From: an uncultured bacterium
GTDB lineage: Bacteria > Actinomycetota > Coriobacteriia > Coriobacteriales > Coriobacteriaceae
NCBI GenBank assembly: GCA_905216075.1
Contig: CAJMSO010000028.1
Coordinates: 1-11,624 of the forward strand
Length of the DNA: 11,624 bases
Direction of reading: 5' to 3'
The position numbers and the translations under genes were made by a program. Below, one piece after another: positions 1 to 7,108 of the stretch. The first letter of the stretch is position 1; the number at the start of each line of letters is the position of its first letter. The notes beneath the pieces were generated by a model, which saw only the letters and a list, made by a program, of their open reading frames with translations, searched no databases and had not been told where the DNA came from.

Positions 1-984
1 GGAGGTGAGGCCCGTGCGGCCACCGTCGGCAGCGCCAGAGGTGGACTCGACGAAGGTGGTGATGGAGGAGACGCCCATAAAGCCACCGGCAGCAGCGGCC
101 ACGGAGTCGACGACCAGGATGGGACGGATGTCCTCGACATTGCCGTCCTCCGTCAGGAACTCGCCCTGCTTGGCGACGGCCATCGCGGTGCCCATGGTGT
201 CGAAGAAGTCACTCATGAGCAGCGAGAAGGCAACGACGAGCAGCATCGGGTCGGTCAGAACCTTCACGATGGCCATGTTGCCATCGGCGGTGCTGGCAAA
301 CGGGGCGCCAAAGGTCGAGAAGTCGAGCGGTGCGATGAGGCCCTCGGGGGCGTGGGTGACGCCCAGCGGGATACCGGCGATAACGGCGACGATGATGCCG
401 ATGAGCAGCGAGCCCGGCACGTTGCGGGAAGCCAGGGCAACCGTCACGACGATGGAGATGATGCCGACGATAAAGGTGGGGGAGGCGATGTCGCCCAGGC
501 CGACGAGCGTACCGGCGCCAGCGGTGATGATGCCGGCGTCGCACAGGCCGATCATGGCGATGAACAGGCCCAGGCCAACCGAGATGGCGTGGCGCAGGAC
601 CACGGGGATGGCGTCCATGATGGCCTCGCGCAGGCCGCACAGGACGAGCAGCAAGATGACGATACCCTCGAGGAAGATAACGCTCATGGCCACGTGCCAG
701 TCACCGCCGCACATGGTGGTGGCGATGCCCGCGATCATGGCGTTGATGCCCAGGCCCGACGCGCAGGCGAGCGGGCGGTTGGCGAAGATGCCCATGCAGA
801 TGGTCATGATGCCGGCGCCCAGGCAGGTGGCGCAGGCGAGCGCTCCCGCATCGATGCCAGCGCCCGAGAGCACCGCGGGGTTGACGGCGATGATGTAGGC
901 CATCGCCAGGAATGTTGTCAGTCCAGCGCGGAGTTCGGTCCCGATTGTGGACTTGCGCTCGCTGACGTGAAATAGTTCGTCCAT
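1..984 (-). CDS. NCS2-family (AzgA/PbuG-type) purine permease, 3' end cut off by the window
   Basis: Membrane permease, probably proton-coupled uptake of a purine base (adenine, guanine or hypoxanthine). 328 residues are visible and the frame is open to the window edge; full members usually have about 430-480. The N-terminus MDELFHVSERKSTIG leads into a first hydrophobic segment with TTFLAMAYIIAVNP, typical of the AzgA branch. Then come GLGINAM (about residues 75-81), DFFDTMGT (about 275) and SGAADGGRTGL near the visible end, which match the substrate and transport motifs of AzgA/PbuG proteins. The rest is alternating Gly/Ile/Ala-rich membrane helices. ATG at 984 is preferred because an AAGGAAAGG Shine-Dalgarno lies 6 bases upstream; another ATG at 988 is in a different frame. 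It is divergent from the deformylase-like gene at 1178. The family is clear; the exact base transported is not. Confidence 0.92.
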   Translation of the reverse strand, partial: MDELFHVSERKSTIGTELRAGLTTFLAMAYIIAVNPAVLSGAGIDAGALACATCLGAGIMTICMGIFANRPLACASGLGINAMIAGIATTMCGGDWHVAMSVIFLEGIVILLLVLCGLREAIMDAIPVVLRHAISVGLGLFIAMIGLCDAGIITAGAGTLVGLGDIASPTFIVGIISIVVTVALASRNVPGSLLIGIIVAVIAGIPLGVTHAPEGLIAPLDFSTFGAPFASTADGNMAIVKVLTDPMLLVVAFSLLMSDFFDTMGTAMAVAKQGEFLTEDGNVEDIRPILVVDSVAAAAGGFMGVSSITTFVESTSGAADGGRTGLTS

Positions 985-1177
985 GCATACCCTTTCCTTG
1001 CTCGGCCCCGAGTTTAGGCCGATTGACACGAACTCAACTACTATATCGCCTTTGAAAGGCTGATGTTCCTCGCATGTTGATGTTCGGCGCTTTGTAGCAG
1101 ACAGACGGTATTTTTCGCATGAAAATGTGTGGGTACCGTATACTTAAGCAGTTACAACGACCCCTATGGAGGAACGT
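985..1177. promoter_or_regulatory. Divergent promoter region between purine permease and deformylase-like gene
   Basis: This 193-base gap separates two divergent genes, so both promoters should lie here. On the plus strand TATACT at 1139-1144 is a good -10 element for the deformylase-like gene, without a clear -35. On the minus strand TATAGT (complement of 1040-1045) is a possible -10 for the permease. Next to it is a 13-base palindrome GCCTTTGAAAGGC at 1048-1060, placed where a repressor would block the minus-strand promoter. The 8-mer TGATGTTC is directly repeated at 1061-1068 and 1078-1085. No purine riboswitch core is recognisable. The element assignments are inference from consensus matching. 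Confidence 0.4.
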
Positions 1178-1597
1178 ATGATTAAAGAGCTCTGCCACGA
1201 CGAGGCTATTCTGTCCCAGCGTTGCGAGGTTGCGACCGTCGAGGACGAGTCGGTGGCACAGGACCTGATCGATACCATCAAGTCGCTCGACGATGCCGGC
1301 TGCCTTGCCGCTAACCAGATTGGCGTTACCAAGAAGGTTTGCGTCTATCTGGACGACGCCGGCGAGCCCCACGTGCTCTACAACCCCCGTCTGGTGTTTG
1401 GCCTGGGCGCCAGCAAGATGGAGGAGAGCTGCCTGACGCACGAGGAGGTCACCAAGTCCACGCGCTATATCAAGTGCAAGGTCGCTTATGACGTGATCGT
1501 CGACGGCAAGATGCGCGAGCGCAAGCAGGACTTTGTGGGCTTCGAGGCGCAGATGATTCAACACATGATTGACCACTGTCTTGGAAAGTTGGTCTAA
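1178..1597 (+). CDS. Short peptide-deformylase-like protein with altered active site (HMIDH)
   Basis: 139-residue protein of the peptide deformylase fold (PF01327 type). Canonical enzymes remove formyl groups from N-terminal Met and are usually about 150-190 residues. The three family motifs are present in order: CLAANQIGV (residues 42-50, Gln47 kept), EESCLT (82-87, metal-ligand Cys85 kept but EGCLS degraded to ESCLT) and HMIDH (129-133). In the last, both metal-binding His remain but the catalytic Glu is Met130. The protein ends six residues after this motif and has no C-terminal helix extension. ATG at 1178 is chosen over the in-frame ATG at 1166 because GGAGG at 1168-1172 lies 5 bases before it. 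It stands alone between a TATACT -10 and a strong terminator, and is not next to fmt or def-type housekeeping genes. It may be inactive, have a changed activity, or bind formyl-peptides without hydrolysis. Fold confident, function unknown. Confidence 0.82.
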   Translation: MIKELCHDEAILSQRCEVATVEDESVAQDLIDTIKSLDDAGCLAANQIGVTKKVCVYLDDAGEPHVLYNPRLVFGLGASKMEESCLTHEEVTKSTRYIKCKVAYDVIVDGKMRERKQDFVGFEAQMIQHMIDHCLGKLV

Positions 1598-1629
1598 GGG
1601 GACCAAAGCACCGCACTTCGTCTCTTTTG

Positions 1630-1669
1630 GCCCGGGCATGACATTGTTGTCATGTCCGGGCTTTTGTGT
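1630..1669 (+). terminator. Intrinsic terminator after the deformylase-like gene
   Basis: A 14-bp stem (1630-1643 with 1648-1661, arms GCCCGGGCATGACA and TGTCATGTCCGGGC, one G-T pair) closes on a 4-base TTGT loop and is followed by TTTTGTGTTT. It lies 32 bases after the stop at 1597 and isolates the gene from the downstream hydrolase. Confidence 0.9.
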
Positions 1670-1728
1670 TTAGCGCCTTTTTGTTTGGAGACAATGAAAT
1701 TAGCAAGAACGTAAAGCTAGGAGGCGCT

Positions 1729-2694
1729 ATGTGTACGAGTATTCGATTTACCGATAATTCTGGCCACATGTATCTGGGCCGCAATCTCGACTGGAGCTTT
1801 GACTACGGCCAACAGGTTCGCGTGATGCCGCGCGGGTTTCACATTCCGTATTCGTTTATCGACGACGCGACAGCGGCACACGCGGTGATCGGTATGTGCA
1901 TCGATTACAAGAACTACCCTATGTTTTTCGATTGCGGCAACGATGCGGGCCTCGCCGTGGCGGGTCTCAATTTCCCGGGTTATGCCGAGTATGCCGAGGA
2001 CCCTGTCGACGGCAAGACCAATATCGCGGCCTATGAGTTCCCCCTGTGGGTGGCAGCGACGTTCTCGACGGTCGATGAGGTCGAGGCTGCGCTGCGCGAT
2101 ACGGTGATTGTCGCCAAATCTGCCGGAGAGGGGCTGGGCGTGTCGCTGCTCCATTGGATTATCGGCGACAGCCAGCGCAGCATCGTGGTCGAGATGATGG
2201 CTGACGGCCTGCATGTATACGACGATCCGGTCGACACCCTTGCCAACCAGCCGACCTTCCCGTGGCACATGGAAAACCTGCGCACCTATATCACCGCCAC
2301 AAGCGATTTTCCGCAGACGGCGACATGGCGTGGCGCCGAGCTTAAGCCCTATGGAGCCGGTGCCGGCATGCGCGGCATTCCGGGCGATTGCTATTCGCCG
2401 AGCCGTTTTGTAAAGGCGGCGTACCTCAATGCCAATTACCCACAAAAGGAGAGCGAGACCGAAAACGTCGTTCGCATGTTCCGCTCGCTCGAGGGCGTGG
2501 TGATGATCGAGGGAGCGTCCAGGATGGGCGATGGCAAGTTCGAGAAGACTATCTACACCGGATGCTTTAGCGCGCGCACGGGCAATTATTACTACGCGAT
2601 GTATGGGGATCCGTCGATTCGCTACGTGAGCCTGATGGATGCCGAGGGCGCGAGCCCCGATAGGCTCGTGGTTCCCGAGCCGCGTCGTTCGTAG
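1729..2694 (+). CDS. bsh: Choloylglycine hydrolase family protein, probable bile salt hydrolase
   Basis: 321-residue Ntn-hydrolase of the choloylglycine hydrolase / penicillin V acylase family, expected to deconjugate glycine- or taurine-linked bile salts in the cytoplasm. The start MCTSIRF puts the nucleophile at Cys2, exposed after Met removal. The other expected residues are present: Arg18 and Asp21 (GRNLDW), Asn81 (GLNFPG), Asn173 (LANQPTF) and Arg226 (SPSRF). Length fits the family (about 315-340). The full set favours bile salt hydrolase over penicillin V acylase, but these are hard to separate by eye. The loop before PGD reads YGAGAG where many lactobacillar enzymes have YSRG, i.e. a G-x-G type loop. 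ATG at 1729 is fixed by AGGAGG at 1719-1724, 4 bases upstream; the frame stays open upstream but runs into the preceding terminator. Monocistronic between two hairpins. Confidence 0.9.
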   Translation: MCTSIRFTDNSGHMYLGRNLDWSFDYGQQVRVMPRGFHIPYSFIDDATAAHAVIGMCIDYKNYPMFFDCGNDAGLAVAGLNFPGYAEYAEDPVDGKTNIAAYEFPLWVAATFSTVDEVEAALRDTVIVAKSAGEGLGVSLLHWIIGDSQRSIVVEMMADGLHVYDDPVDTLANQPTFPWHMENLRTYITATSDFPQTATWRGAELKPYGAGAGMRGIPGDCYSPSRFVKAAYLNANYPQKESETENVVRMFRSLEGVVMIEGASRMGDGKFEKTIYTGCFSARTGNYYYAMYGDPSIRYVSLMDAEGASPDRLVVPEPRRS

Positions 2695-2718
2695 CTCACT
2701 GGTCCGTTGCGACATAAA

Positions 2719-2752
2719 ACGGCCTCGCACCTCTTATGAGATGCGAGGCCGT
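2719..2752 (-). terminator. Convergent terminator shared by kup (-) and the hydrolase (+)
   Basis: An 11-bp perfect stem (ACGGCCTCGCA at 2719-2729 with TGCGAGGCCGT at 2742-2752) plus an inner CTC/GAG pair. Read on the minus strand it is followed by TTTTATG, a usable U-tract for kup ending at 2776. On the plus strand the tail is only TGTCGTC, so it may be weaker for the hydrolase gene ending at 2694. Confidence 0.85.
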
Positions 2753-2775
2753 TGTCGTCAATGGCTGGTGGCGTG

Positions 2776-5004
2776 TTAGAAGTTGGCGTCGTTGAACTGG
2801 GTGCTCTCGAGTCCGTCGAGTTGCTGTTCGGGCGTATCGGCGACGCTCTCGAGCAGCTCGGTGGGATCGACGTTCATGTTTCTACCGGCCTCGTTGCCGT
2901 TGACCAAGTCGTCCGAGAAGATGTCGACCTCCATTTCCTCGGCCTCTTCGATCTGAACTTCGAGCGGCACCTGGGTGCGCACAAGTTTGACGGCCGGGCG
3001 CATGCGGGCAAAGAGCGGTACGTACTCGATGATGATGGCCGAGTTCTCGAGACCGTACCAGCGTGCCGGGCTTCCGCAGGCGCGGCGGACGGCGTACTTG
3101 ATGGCCATCACGCGGTGGTCGTTGCGGTTGATGTCCGTTTCGGGGGCAAGCATCTTGCGCAGCATACAAAAGCGGAAATCGCCCACGTTGCCGCGCGTCT
3201 CGTAGATGGAGTAGGTGTGATGTTGCGGCGGCAGCTCGCCCGATGCCATCAGGTCGCCAACGATCTGACGCAGATAGGCGTTGACGCGCTGGTTGACCTT
3301 AAAGCCCAGGTCCAGGCGCACGCGGAACAAAAAGTCCGTGCCAAAGGTCTCGACGGAATACTCGTGCGTATAGGGTTCGTCGGTAACGTGCACGTTGATG
3401 AACCAATATGCCTTGGCGCGCTTGGGGTGCTTGTCCAGGATGGAATAGAGCACGTCGCGGTCGAGTGTGAGCGGGTCGGGGCTGTTGGTGAGAAATACCA
3501 GATTGTCGGCGAGCACGGGATAGGTCTCGTCGTTGCGCAGGCGGCCGAGCTGATCGATGTACTTGGAGACGGGCAGCAGGATGGTCTGCGTGCGCTCGAT
3601 GGCGGTGCCGCGGCGCCACACGTACATAAGGCCAAACAGCAGCGCGGCCAAGAAGATCATGACATAGCCGCCGTCAAAGAACATGGTGAGGCACGAGGCA
3701 AAGAAGCACAGCTCAATGGCGCCAAAGAGCAGTGCGAAGACGCAGGCACCCAGTTTGTGCTTGAGGATGCCGGCGATATAGCTCGTCAAAAGCGTCGTGG
3801 TCATGAGCATGGTCACGGTGATGGCGAGGCCGTAGGCGCTCTCCATGCGCTCGGAGTTCTGGAACAGCAGCACGATGAAGATGCAGCCGACCCACATGAT
3901 GTTGTTGACGAGCGGAATATAGAGCTGACCCTTGGTGTCGCTGGGGTAGTGGATGCGCAGGTGCGGCATAAGGTTGAGGCGCGTTGCCTCGGATACCAGC
4001 GAGAACGAGCCGGTGATGAGCGCCTGCGAGGCGATGATGGCCGCCACGGCCGAAAGCACGATGGCAAAGGGGCGCAGGGGCTCAGGGAGCATCATATAGA
4101 ACGGGTTGACGATATCCATCGCGAGCATCTGGGGATTGGAATTGTTTGCGAGCAGCCAAGCGCCCTGACCCAGGTAGTTAAGGATAAGCGCCGCCTTAAC
4201 AAACGGCCAGGATGCGTAGATGTTGGCCTTGCCCACGTGGCCCATGTCTGAATAGAGCGCCTCGGCGCCGGTCGTCGACAGAAAGACAAAGCCGAGCACC
4301 ATAATGCCCGAGTGGTTGATGGGCGAGAACAGGAACATGATGCCGCGGATGGGGTTGAGCGCGCGCAAGATGGACAGGTTGCCGAGCATGTTGAACAGAC
4401 CGGCGCCTGCCAGGAACAGGAACCACAACGTCATGAGCGGACCGAACAGCTTGCCGATTGACGAGGTGCCAGCGCGCTGCATGGCAAACAGGCCGCAGAT
4501 AATGATGATGGTAATAATGATGACGTTAGTTTGCCCGTCACCCAACAGCGCGTGGCCCCACTCGATGGTGCGCAGACCCTCGATGGCTGTGGTGACCGTG
4601 ACAGCGGGGGTGAGGATGCCGTCGGCGAGTAGCGCCGCACCGCCGATCATGGCGGGGAGAATCAGCCACGGTGCCACCTTGCGCACCAGGCTAAACAGGG
4701 CGAAGATGCCGCCTTCGTTGTGGTTGTCGGCCTTCATGGCGATTACCACGTACTTGACCGTGGTCACGAGCGTCATGGTCCAGATGACGAGCGAGAGTGC
4801 GCCCAAAATCATGTCCTCGCTGACGGTGCCGATGCCGCCGTTGTTGGCGACGATTGATTTCATGGTGTACATAGGGCTCGTGCCGATGTCACCATAGACG
4901 ACGCCGAGCGTTACGAGCAGCATGCCAGCGGAGAGGGGGATGGCTCCGTGCCCGCCTTGCCCGCGCTGGTCTTGGAGGTTTGCCTCCAGTTTATTGTGTG
5001 CCAC
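2776..5004 (-). CDS. kup: KUP/HAK/KT-family potassium uptake transporter
   Basis: 742-residue K+/H+ symporter of the inner membrane. Family signatures in order: GVVYGDIGTSPMY (residues 34-46), YVVIAMKADNHNEGGIFAL, ADGILTPAVTVTTAIEG, and TTGAEALYSDMGH. About 12 hydrophobic helices fill the first 470 residues, followed by a soluble C-terminal domain of about 250 residues. This tail makes it longer than E. coli Kup (622) and ends in an acidic stretch (EEAEEMEVD and a Glu/Asp/Gln-rich end). In Firmicutes such tails can bind c-di-AMP; whether this one does is unknown. GTG at 5004 is preferred: AAGGGAG sits 5 bases upstream. ATG at 5022 gives six more residues but has no Shine-Dalgarno and lies inside a direct repeat. 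The gene follows the EamA gene on the same strand after a 157-base gap with its own leader, so it is probably transcribed separately. Confidence 0.95.
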   Translation of the reverse strand: MAHNKLEANLQDQRGQGGHGAIPLSAGMLLVTLGVVYGDIGTSPMYTMKSIVANNGGIGTVSEDMILGALSLVIWTMTLVTTVKYVVIAMKADNHNEGGIFALFSLVRKVAPWLILPAMIGGAALLADGILTPAVTVTTAIEGLRTIEWGHALLGDGQTNVIIITIIIICGLFAMQRAGTSSIGKLFGPLMTLWFLFLAGAGLFNMLGNLSILRALNPIRGIMFLFSPINHSGIMVLGFVFLSTTGAEALYSDMGHVGKANIYASWPFVKAALILNYLGQGAWLLANNSNPQMLAMDIVNPFYMMLPEPLRPFAIVLSAVAAIIASQALITGSFSLVSEATRLNLMPHLRIHYPSDTKGQLYIPLVNNIMWVGCIFIVLLFQNSERMESAYGLAITVTMLMTTTLLTSYIAGILKHKLGACVFALLFGAIELCFFASCLTMFFDGGYVMIFLAALLFGLMYVWRRGTAIERTQTILLPVSKYIDQLGRLRNDETYPVLADNLVFLTNSPDPLTLDRDVLYSILDKHPKRAKAYWFINVHVTDEPYTHEYSVETFGTDFLFRVRLDLGFKVNQRVNAYLRQIVGDLMASGELPPQHHTYSIYETRGNVGDFRFCMLRKMLAPETDINRNDHRVMAIKYAVRRACGSPARWYGLENSAIIIEYVPLFARMRPAVKLVRTQVPLEVQIEEAEEMEVDIFSDDLVNGNEAGRNMNVDPTELLESVADTPEQQLDGLESTQFNDANF

Positions 5005-5161
5005 GAGGACTCCCTTAGACATCCGGTTATCTGTCTAGGACAAAAAACTTTATGCCGTCTTTATACATACAAGAGCAGTTTGGCACATCGGGTTATTTTA
5101 GACAATAATCCTCAGCTGGGGATTATTTATCTACGCAGGTAGCATTTCAAAGCAGGGGCTT
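5005..5161 (-). promoter_or_regulatory. kup leader with large palindrome and 12-bp direct repeat
   Basis: The 157-base AT-richer gap upstream of kup holds a near-perfect 24-base palindrome at 5104-5127 (arms AATAATCC and GGATTATT around CAGCTG, one mismatched pair). It could be an operator or a weak terminator for the EamA gene. A 12-mer is directly repeated with one mismatch: ACATCGGGTTAT at 5085-5096 and ACATCCGGTTAT at 5019-5030. Each copy is followed within a few bases by a TAG-ACAA-like sequence, so the repeat is longer but gapped. TGTC-TAG-GACA at 5032-5042 is a short inverted repeat. TATAAA on the minus strand (near 5060-5065) is a possible -10. No ydaO (c-di-AMP) riboswitch core is recognisable. 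Confidence 0.4.
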
Positions 5162-6073
5162 TTAAGCACGTACTGTCTGGGCGATGCCAGCCTTGGCGTT
5201 TGCGCGTTTGCCGGCGAGTTCGCAAAAAATCGCGCCGCCGATGATAAGCGCGGCGCCCATCAGGCGGACCGGTGTTATGGCTTCGCCCAAAAGGACGGCC
5301 GAGAACACGACGGCCGAAAGCGGCTCGAGGTAGCCGACGACCGCGACGGTCTGGACGGGCAGCTTGGCGACGGCACTAAAGTAGAGCAGGCAACCGATGC
5401 CGGTGTTGACGACGCCGAGCATAGCGACGGCGTGCCAATCAATACTGGCGGCGACGCCGGCGGACAGGAATGAGGGAGCACCCTGCGTGATGAGCGTGAG
5501 GACCAGCGCGGTCACAAAGGCGGCACTCACCTGGAGCGTGGAGTTCTCGAGGCCTTCGATGTGTGGCGCACCCTTGCTAGCGATGACCATCAGCGCATAG
5601 CAAAATGCCGAGGCGATGCCGCAGGCGATACCTGCAATGGGCATATTGCCGCCTAGACCTTGCACTGCAATGAGAAAAGCACCGCAAGCAACGGCGATAA
5701 AGCCGGCGATTTTGCCTCCGGTCAGCTTTTCGCCAAAGATGAGCGGGGAGAGCGCCATGACAATGATGGGGCCGCAGTAGTACAGCAGCGAGGATACGCC
5801 GACGCCGATCGTCTGGTAGGCGCGGAACAGAAAAATCCAGCTGGCGCCCAGCGCGGCTCCCGAGAGGAGGAGGGCTGCGGCTTCGCGGGGGCGAGATGGC
5901 GCCTGCAACTTATGGCGTTGGGTGATGGCGAGGATGGTGACAAGCGAGAGTGCGCCCAAAAACGTGCGTAGTAGCACGATATCGGAGCTCGGCAGTGCGA
6001 TGGCAGCGGCGATGATGCCGTTGGAGCCAAACAATAGCAATGCTGCTAAGTACGTAAACAGCCCGTTGTTCAT
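5162..6073 (-). CDS. EamA/DMT-superfamily transporter (drug/metabolite exporter type)
   Basis: 303-residue integral membrane protein with two tandem EamA repeats (about 5-137 and 150-285), predicted 10 helices, the usual length of the family. The first helix starts right after Met (NNGLFTYLAALLLFGSNGII). Features such as SGAALGASWIFLFRAYQTIG-type segments and the repeated P-L-(S/I)-x-(V/L)-(F/I)-GE ending (APLIFGEKL-like in repeat 1, PLSAVVFSAVLLGEAI in repeat 2) are typical. Members export amino acids, metabolites or drugs; the substrate cannot be read from the sequence. ATG at 6073 has AGAGGGG upstream at a long spacing of about 10 bases; an ATG at 6083 is out of frame. It is divergent from the LysR gene at 6192 across a palindromic site, the usual layout of a regulator and its target. 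Confidence 0.9.
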   Translation of the reverse strand: MNNGLFTYLAALLLFGSNGIIAAAIALPSSDIVLLRTFLGALSLVTILAITQRHKLQAPSRPREAAALLLSGAALGASWIFLFRAYQTIGVGVSSLLYYCGPIIVMALSPLIFGEKLTGGKIAGFIAVACGAFLIAVQGLGGNMPIAGIACGIASAFCYALMVIASKGAPHIEGLENSTLQVSAAFVTALVLTLITQGAPSFLSAGVAASIDWHAVAMLGVVNTGIGCLLYFSAVAKLPVQTVAVVGYLEPLSAVVFSAVLLGEAITPVRLMGAALIIGGAIFCELAGKRANAKAGIAQTVRA

Positions 6074-6103
6074 GCGCTGACATCCCCTCTATATCTGAGC
6101 ATC

Positions 6104-6118
6104 TTCACTATGGGTGAA
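6104..6118. promoter_or_regulatory. Probable LysR-type operator (TTCAC-N5-GTGAA)
   Basis: Perfect inverted repeat TTCAC-TATGG-GTGAA in the gap between the divergent EamA and LysR genes. The inner 13 bases have the T-N11-A form known for LysR-type boxes. It lies about 22 bases before the plus-strand TATAAT (6141-6146), overlapping the -35 zone of the regulator's own promoter, which suits autorepression and activation of the divergent gene. Confidence 0.6.
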
Positions 6119-6140
6119 CTGGCTTTAGAAGAAAAGCGAA

Positions 6141-6146
6141 TATAAT
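6141..6146 (+). promoter_or_regulatory. -10 element (TATAAT) of the LysR regulator gene
   Basis: Exact -10 consensus TATAAT 46 bases before the chosen GTG start of the LysR gene. No good -35 is present at 16-18 bases; the operator palindrome lies there instead, suggesting an activator- or repressor-controlled promoter. Confidence 0.5.
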
Positions 6147-6191
6147 GCATGGCTGACATGACAAAAGCTCATGCAAGGATGGAGGACTGCC

Positions 6192-7049
6192 GTGGAAACG
6201 AATATTCAAAAGATGCAGGTGCTGCTGGAGACGGTGCGCGCCGGAAGCTTTACGCGTGCTGCCGAGCGCCTGAGCTATTCGCAATCGGGCGTGAGCCGTA
6301 TGGTGGCCGATCTTGAGGCCGATTGGGGCTTTAAGGTGCTCGACCGCAGTCGCGAGGGCGTGGCTCTTTCTGCCGACGGGCGGCAAGTTATGCCGGCGGT
6401 CGAGACGTTGTGCGAGGAATTTGTTCGTTTGCAGCGACGGGTGGATGAGATGCGTGGGCTCATGCGCGGCAAAATCTGCATCGGTACGTTTTCGAGTGTG
6501 GCGACCCACGTGCTGCCGCCGGTGATTGCGCACTTTCGCGCCGATCACCCGGACGTCGATTACGAGCTGCTGATGGGTGATTACTCCGAGATTGAGCAAT
6601 GGGTGGCGGAAGGTCGCTGCGACCTGGGCTTTATTCCGCGCGAACCACGCGGCGCCGGCATGGCGTCGCGGCCGTTGGTGCAAGATGAGTTGATGGCCGT
6701 GGTGCCAGCGGACTCCTCGCTTGCTACCGCGGAGGTCGTTTCCCTTGCCGATTTGGCCAACGAGCAGTTTATTCTGCTGGAACGCGGTAGCGACGACGAG
6801 ATTACGCCGCTGTTTCGCCGCGCGGGCCTGGCGGTACGCTCTAAGCTGTCGACCTGGGATGATTATGCGATTATGGCCATGGTCGAGGACGGTCTGGGCG
6901 TGAGCATTCTTCCGGCGCTCATCTTGCGCCGCTGCCAGTTCGATGTTGCCGTGCGCCCGCTCGAGGGACATCCTCATCGGCAGATCAACGCCATATACCG
7001 CACCGCTGACGTTTCGCTTGCGGCGGCTCGTTTCCTTGAATATCTCTAA
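6192..7049 (+). CDS. LysR-family transcriptional regulator
   Basis: 285-residue LTTR. The N-terminal winged HTH (about 3-62) carries the family pattern LLETVRAGSFTRAAERLSYS then QSGVSRMVADLE and FKVLDRSREGVALSADG. The periplasmic-binding-like effector domain runs from about 88 (GKICIGTFSSVATHVLPPVI) to the end and includes WVAEGRCDLGFIP and VEDGLGVSILPAL. Length is normal (about 290-300). GTG at 6192 is chosen because GGAGG at 6181-6185 stands 6 bases upstream; an in-frame ATG at 6171 lacks a ribosome binding site and would add seven residues not usual for the family. Its likely target is the divergent EamA transporter through the site at 6104-6118. The effector is unknown. Confidence 0.93.
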   Translation: METNIQKMQVLLETVRAGSFTRAAERLSYSQSGVSRMVADLEADWGFKVLDRSREGVALSADGRQVMPAVETLCEEFVRLQRRVDEMRGLMRGKICIGTFSSVATHVLPPVIAHFRADHPDVDYELLMGDYSEIEQWVAEGRCDLGFIPREPRGAGMASRPLVQDELMAVVPADSSLATAEVVSLADLANEQFILLERGSDDEITPLFRRAGLAVRSKLSTWDDYAIMAMVEDGLGVSILPALILRRCQFDVAVRPLEGHPHRQINAIYRTADVSLAAARFLEYL

Positions 7050-7055
7050 AAGCGC

Positions 7056-7105
7056 GTACCTGTTGTCTACTTTGGGACAATTCTCGGGGTTCGGTACATT
7101 TTCTT
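7056..7105 (+). terminator. Weak candidate terminator after the LysR gene
   Basis: Outer arms GTACC (7056-7060) and GGTAC (7093-7097) enclose an inner TTGTC (7063-7067) / GACAA (7076-7080) stem, followed by ATTTTCTT (7098-7105). The stems are short and the loop between them is large, so this is only a possible terminator; the TTGTC-N8-GACAA part might instead be a protein site. Confidence 0.3.
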
Positions 7106-7108
7106 ATG

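Noticed and set aside
5..898. Long open frame on the plus strand at the left edge (Met/Pro/Ser-rich)
   Set aside because: It is antisense to the NCS2 permease, whose minus-strand reading has clear AzgA motifs and a Shine-Dalgarno.
985..1100. Purine riboswitch upstream of the permease
   Set aside because: The three-way junction with its conserved loop sequences is not recognisable in either orientation.
1717..2730. A 337-codon open frame on the minus strand across the bile salt hydrolase gene
   Set aside because: Arg/His-rich product without recognisable domain; it would also run through the terminator at 2719-2752. The plus-strand gene has complete catalytic motifs and a ribosome binding site.
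2752..4251. A 499-codon open frame on the plus strand, antisense to kup
   Set aside because: It has no ribosome binding site or family motif, its product is Val/His/Asp/Gly-rich in the way of a GC-driven antisense frame, and the opposite strand carries all KUP signatures.
5005..5161. c-di-AMP (ydaO) riboswitch upstream of kup
   Set aside because: The gap is short and I see none of the conserved ydaO core; only palindromic and repeated sequences are present. A covariance-model search would settle it.
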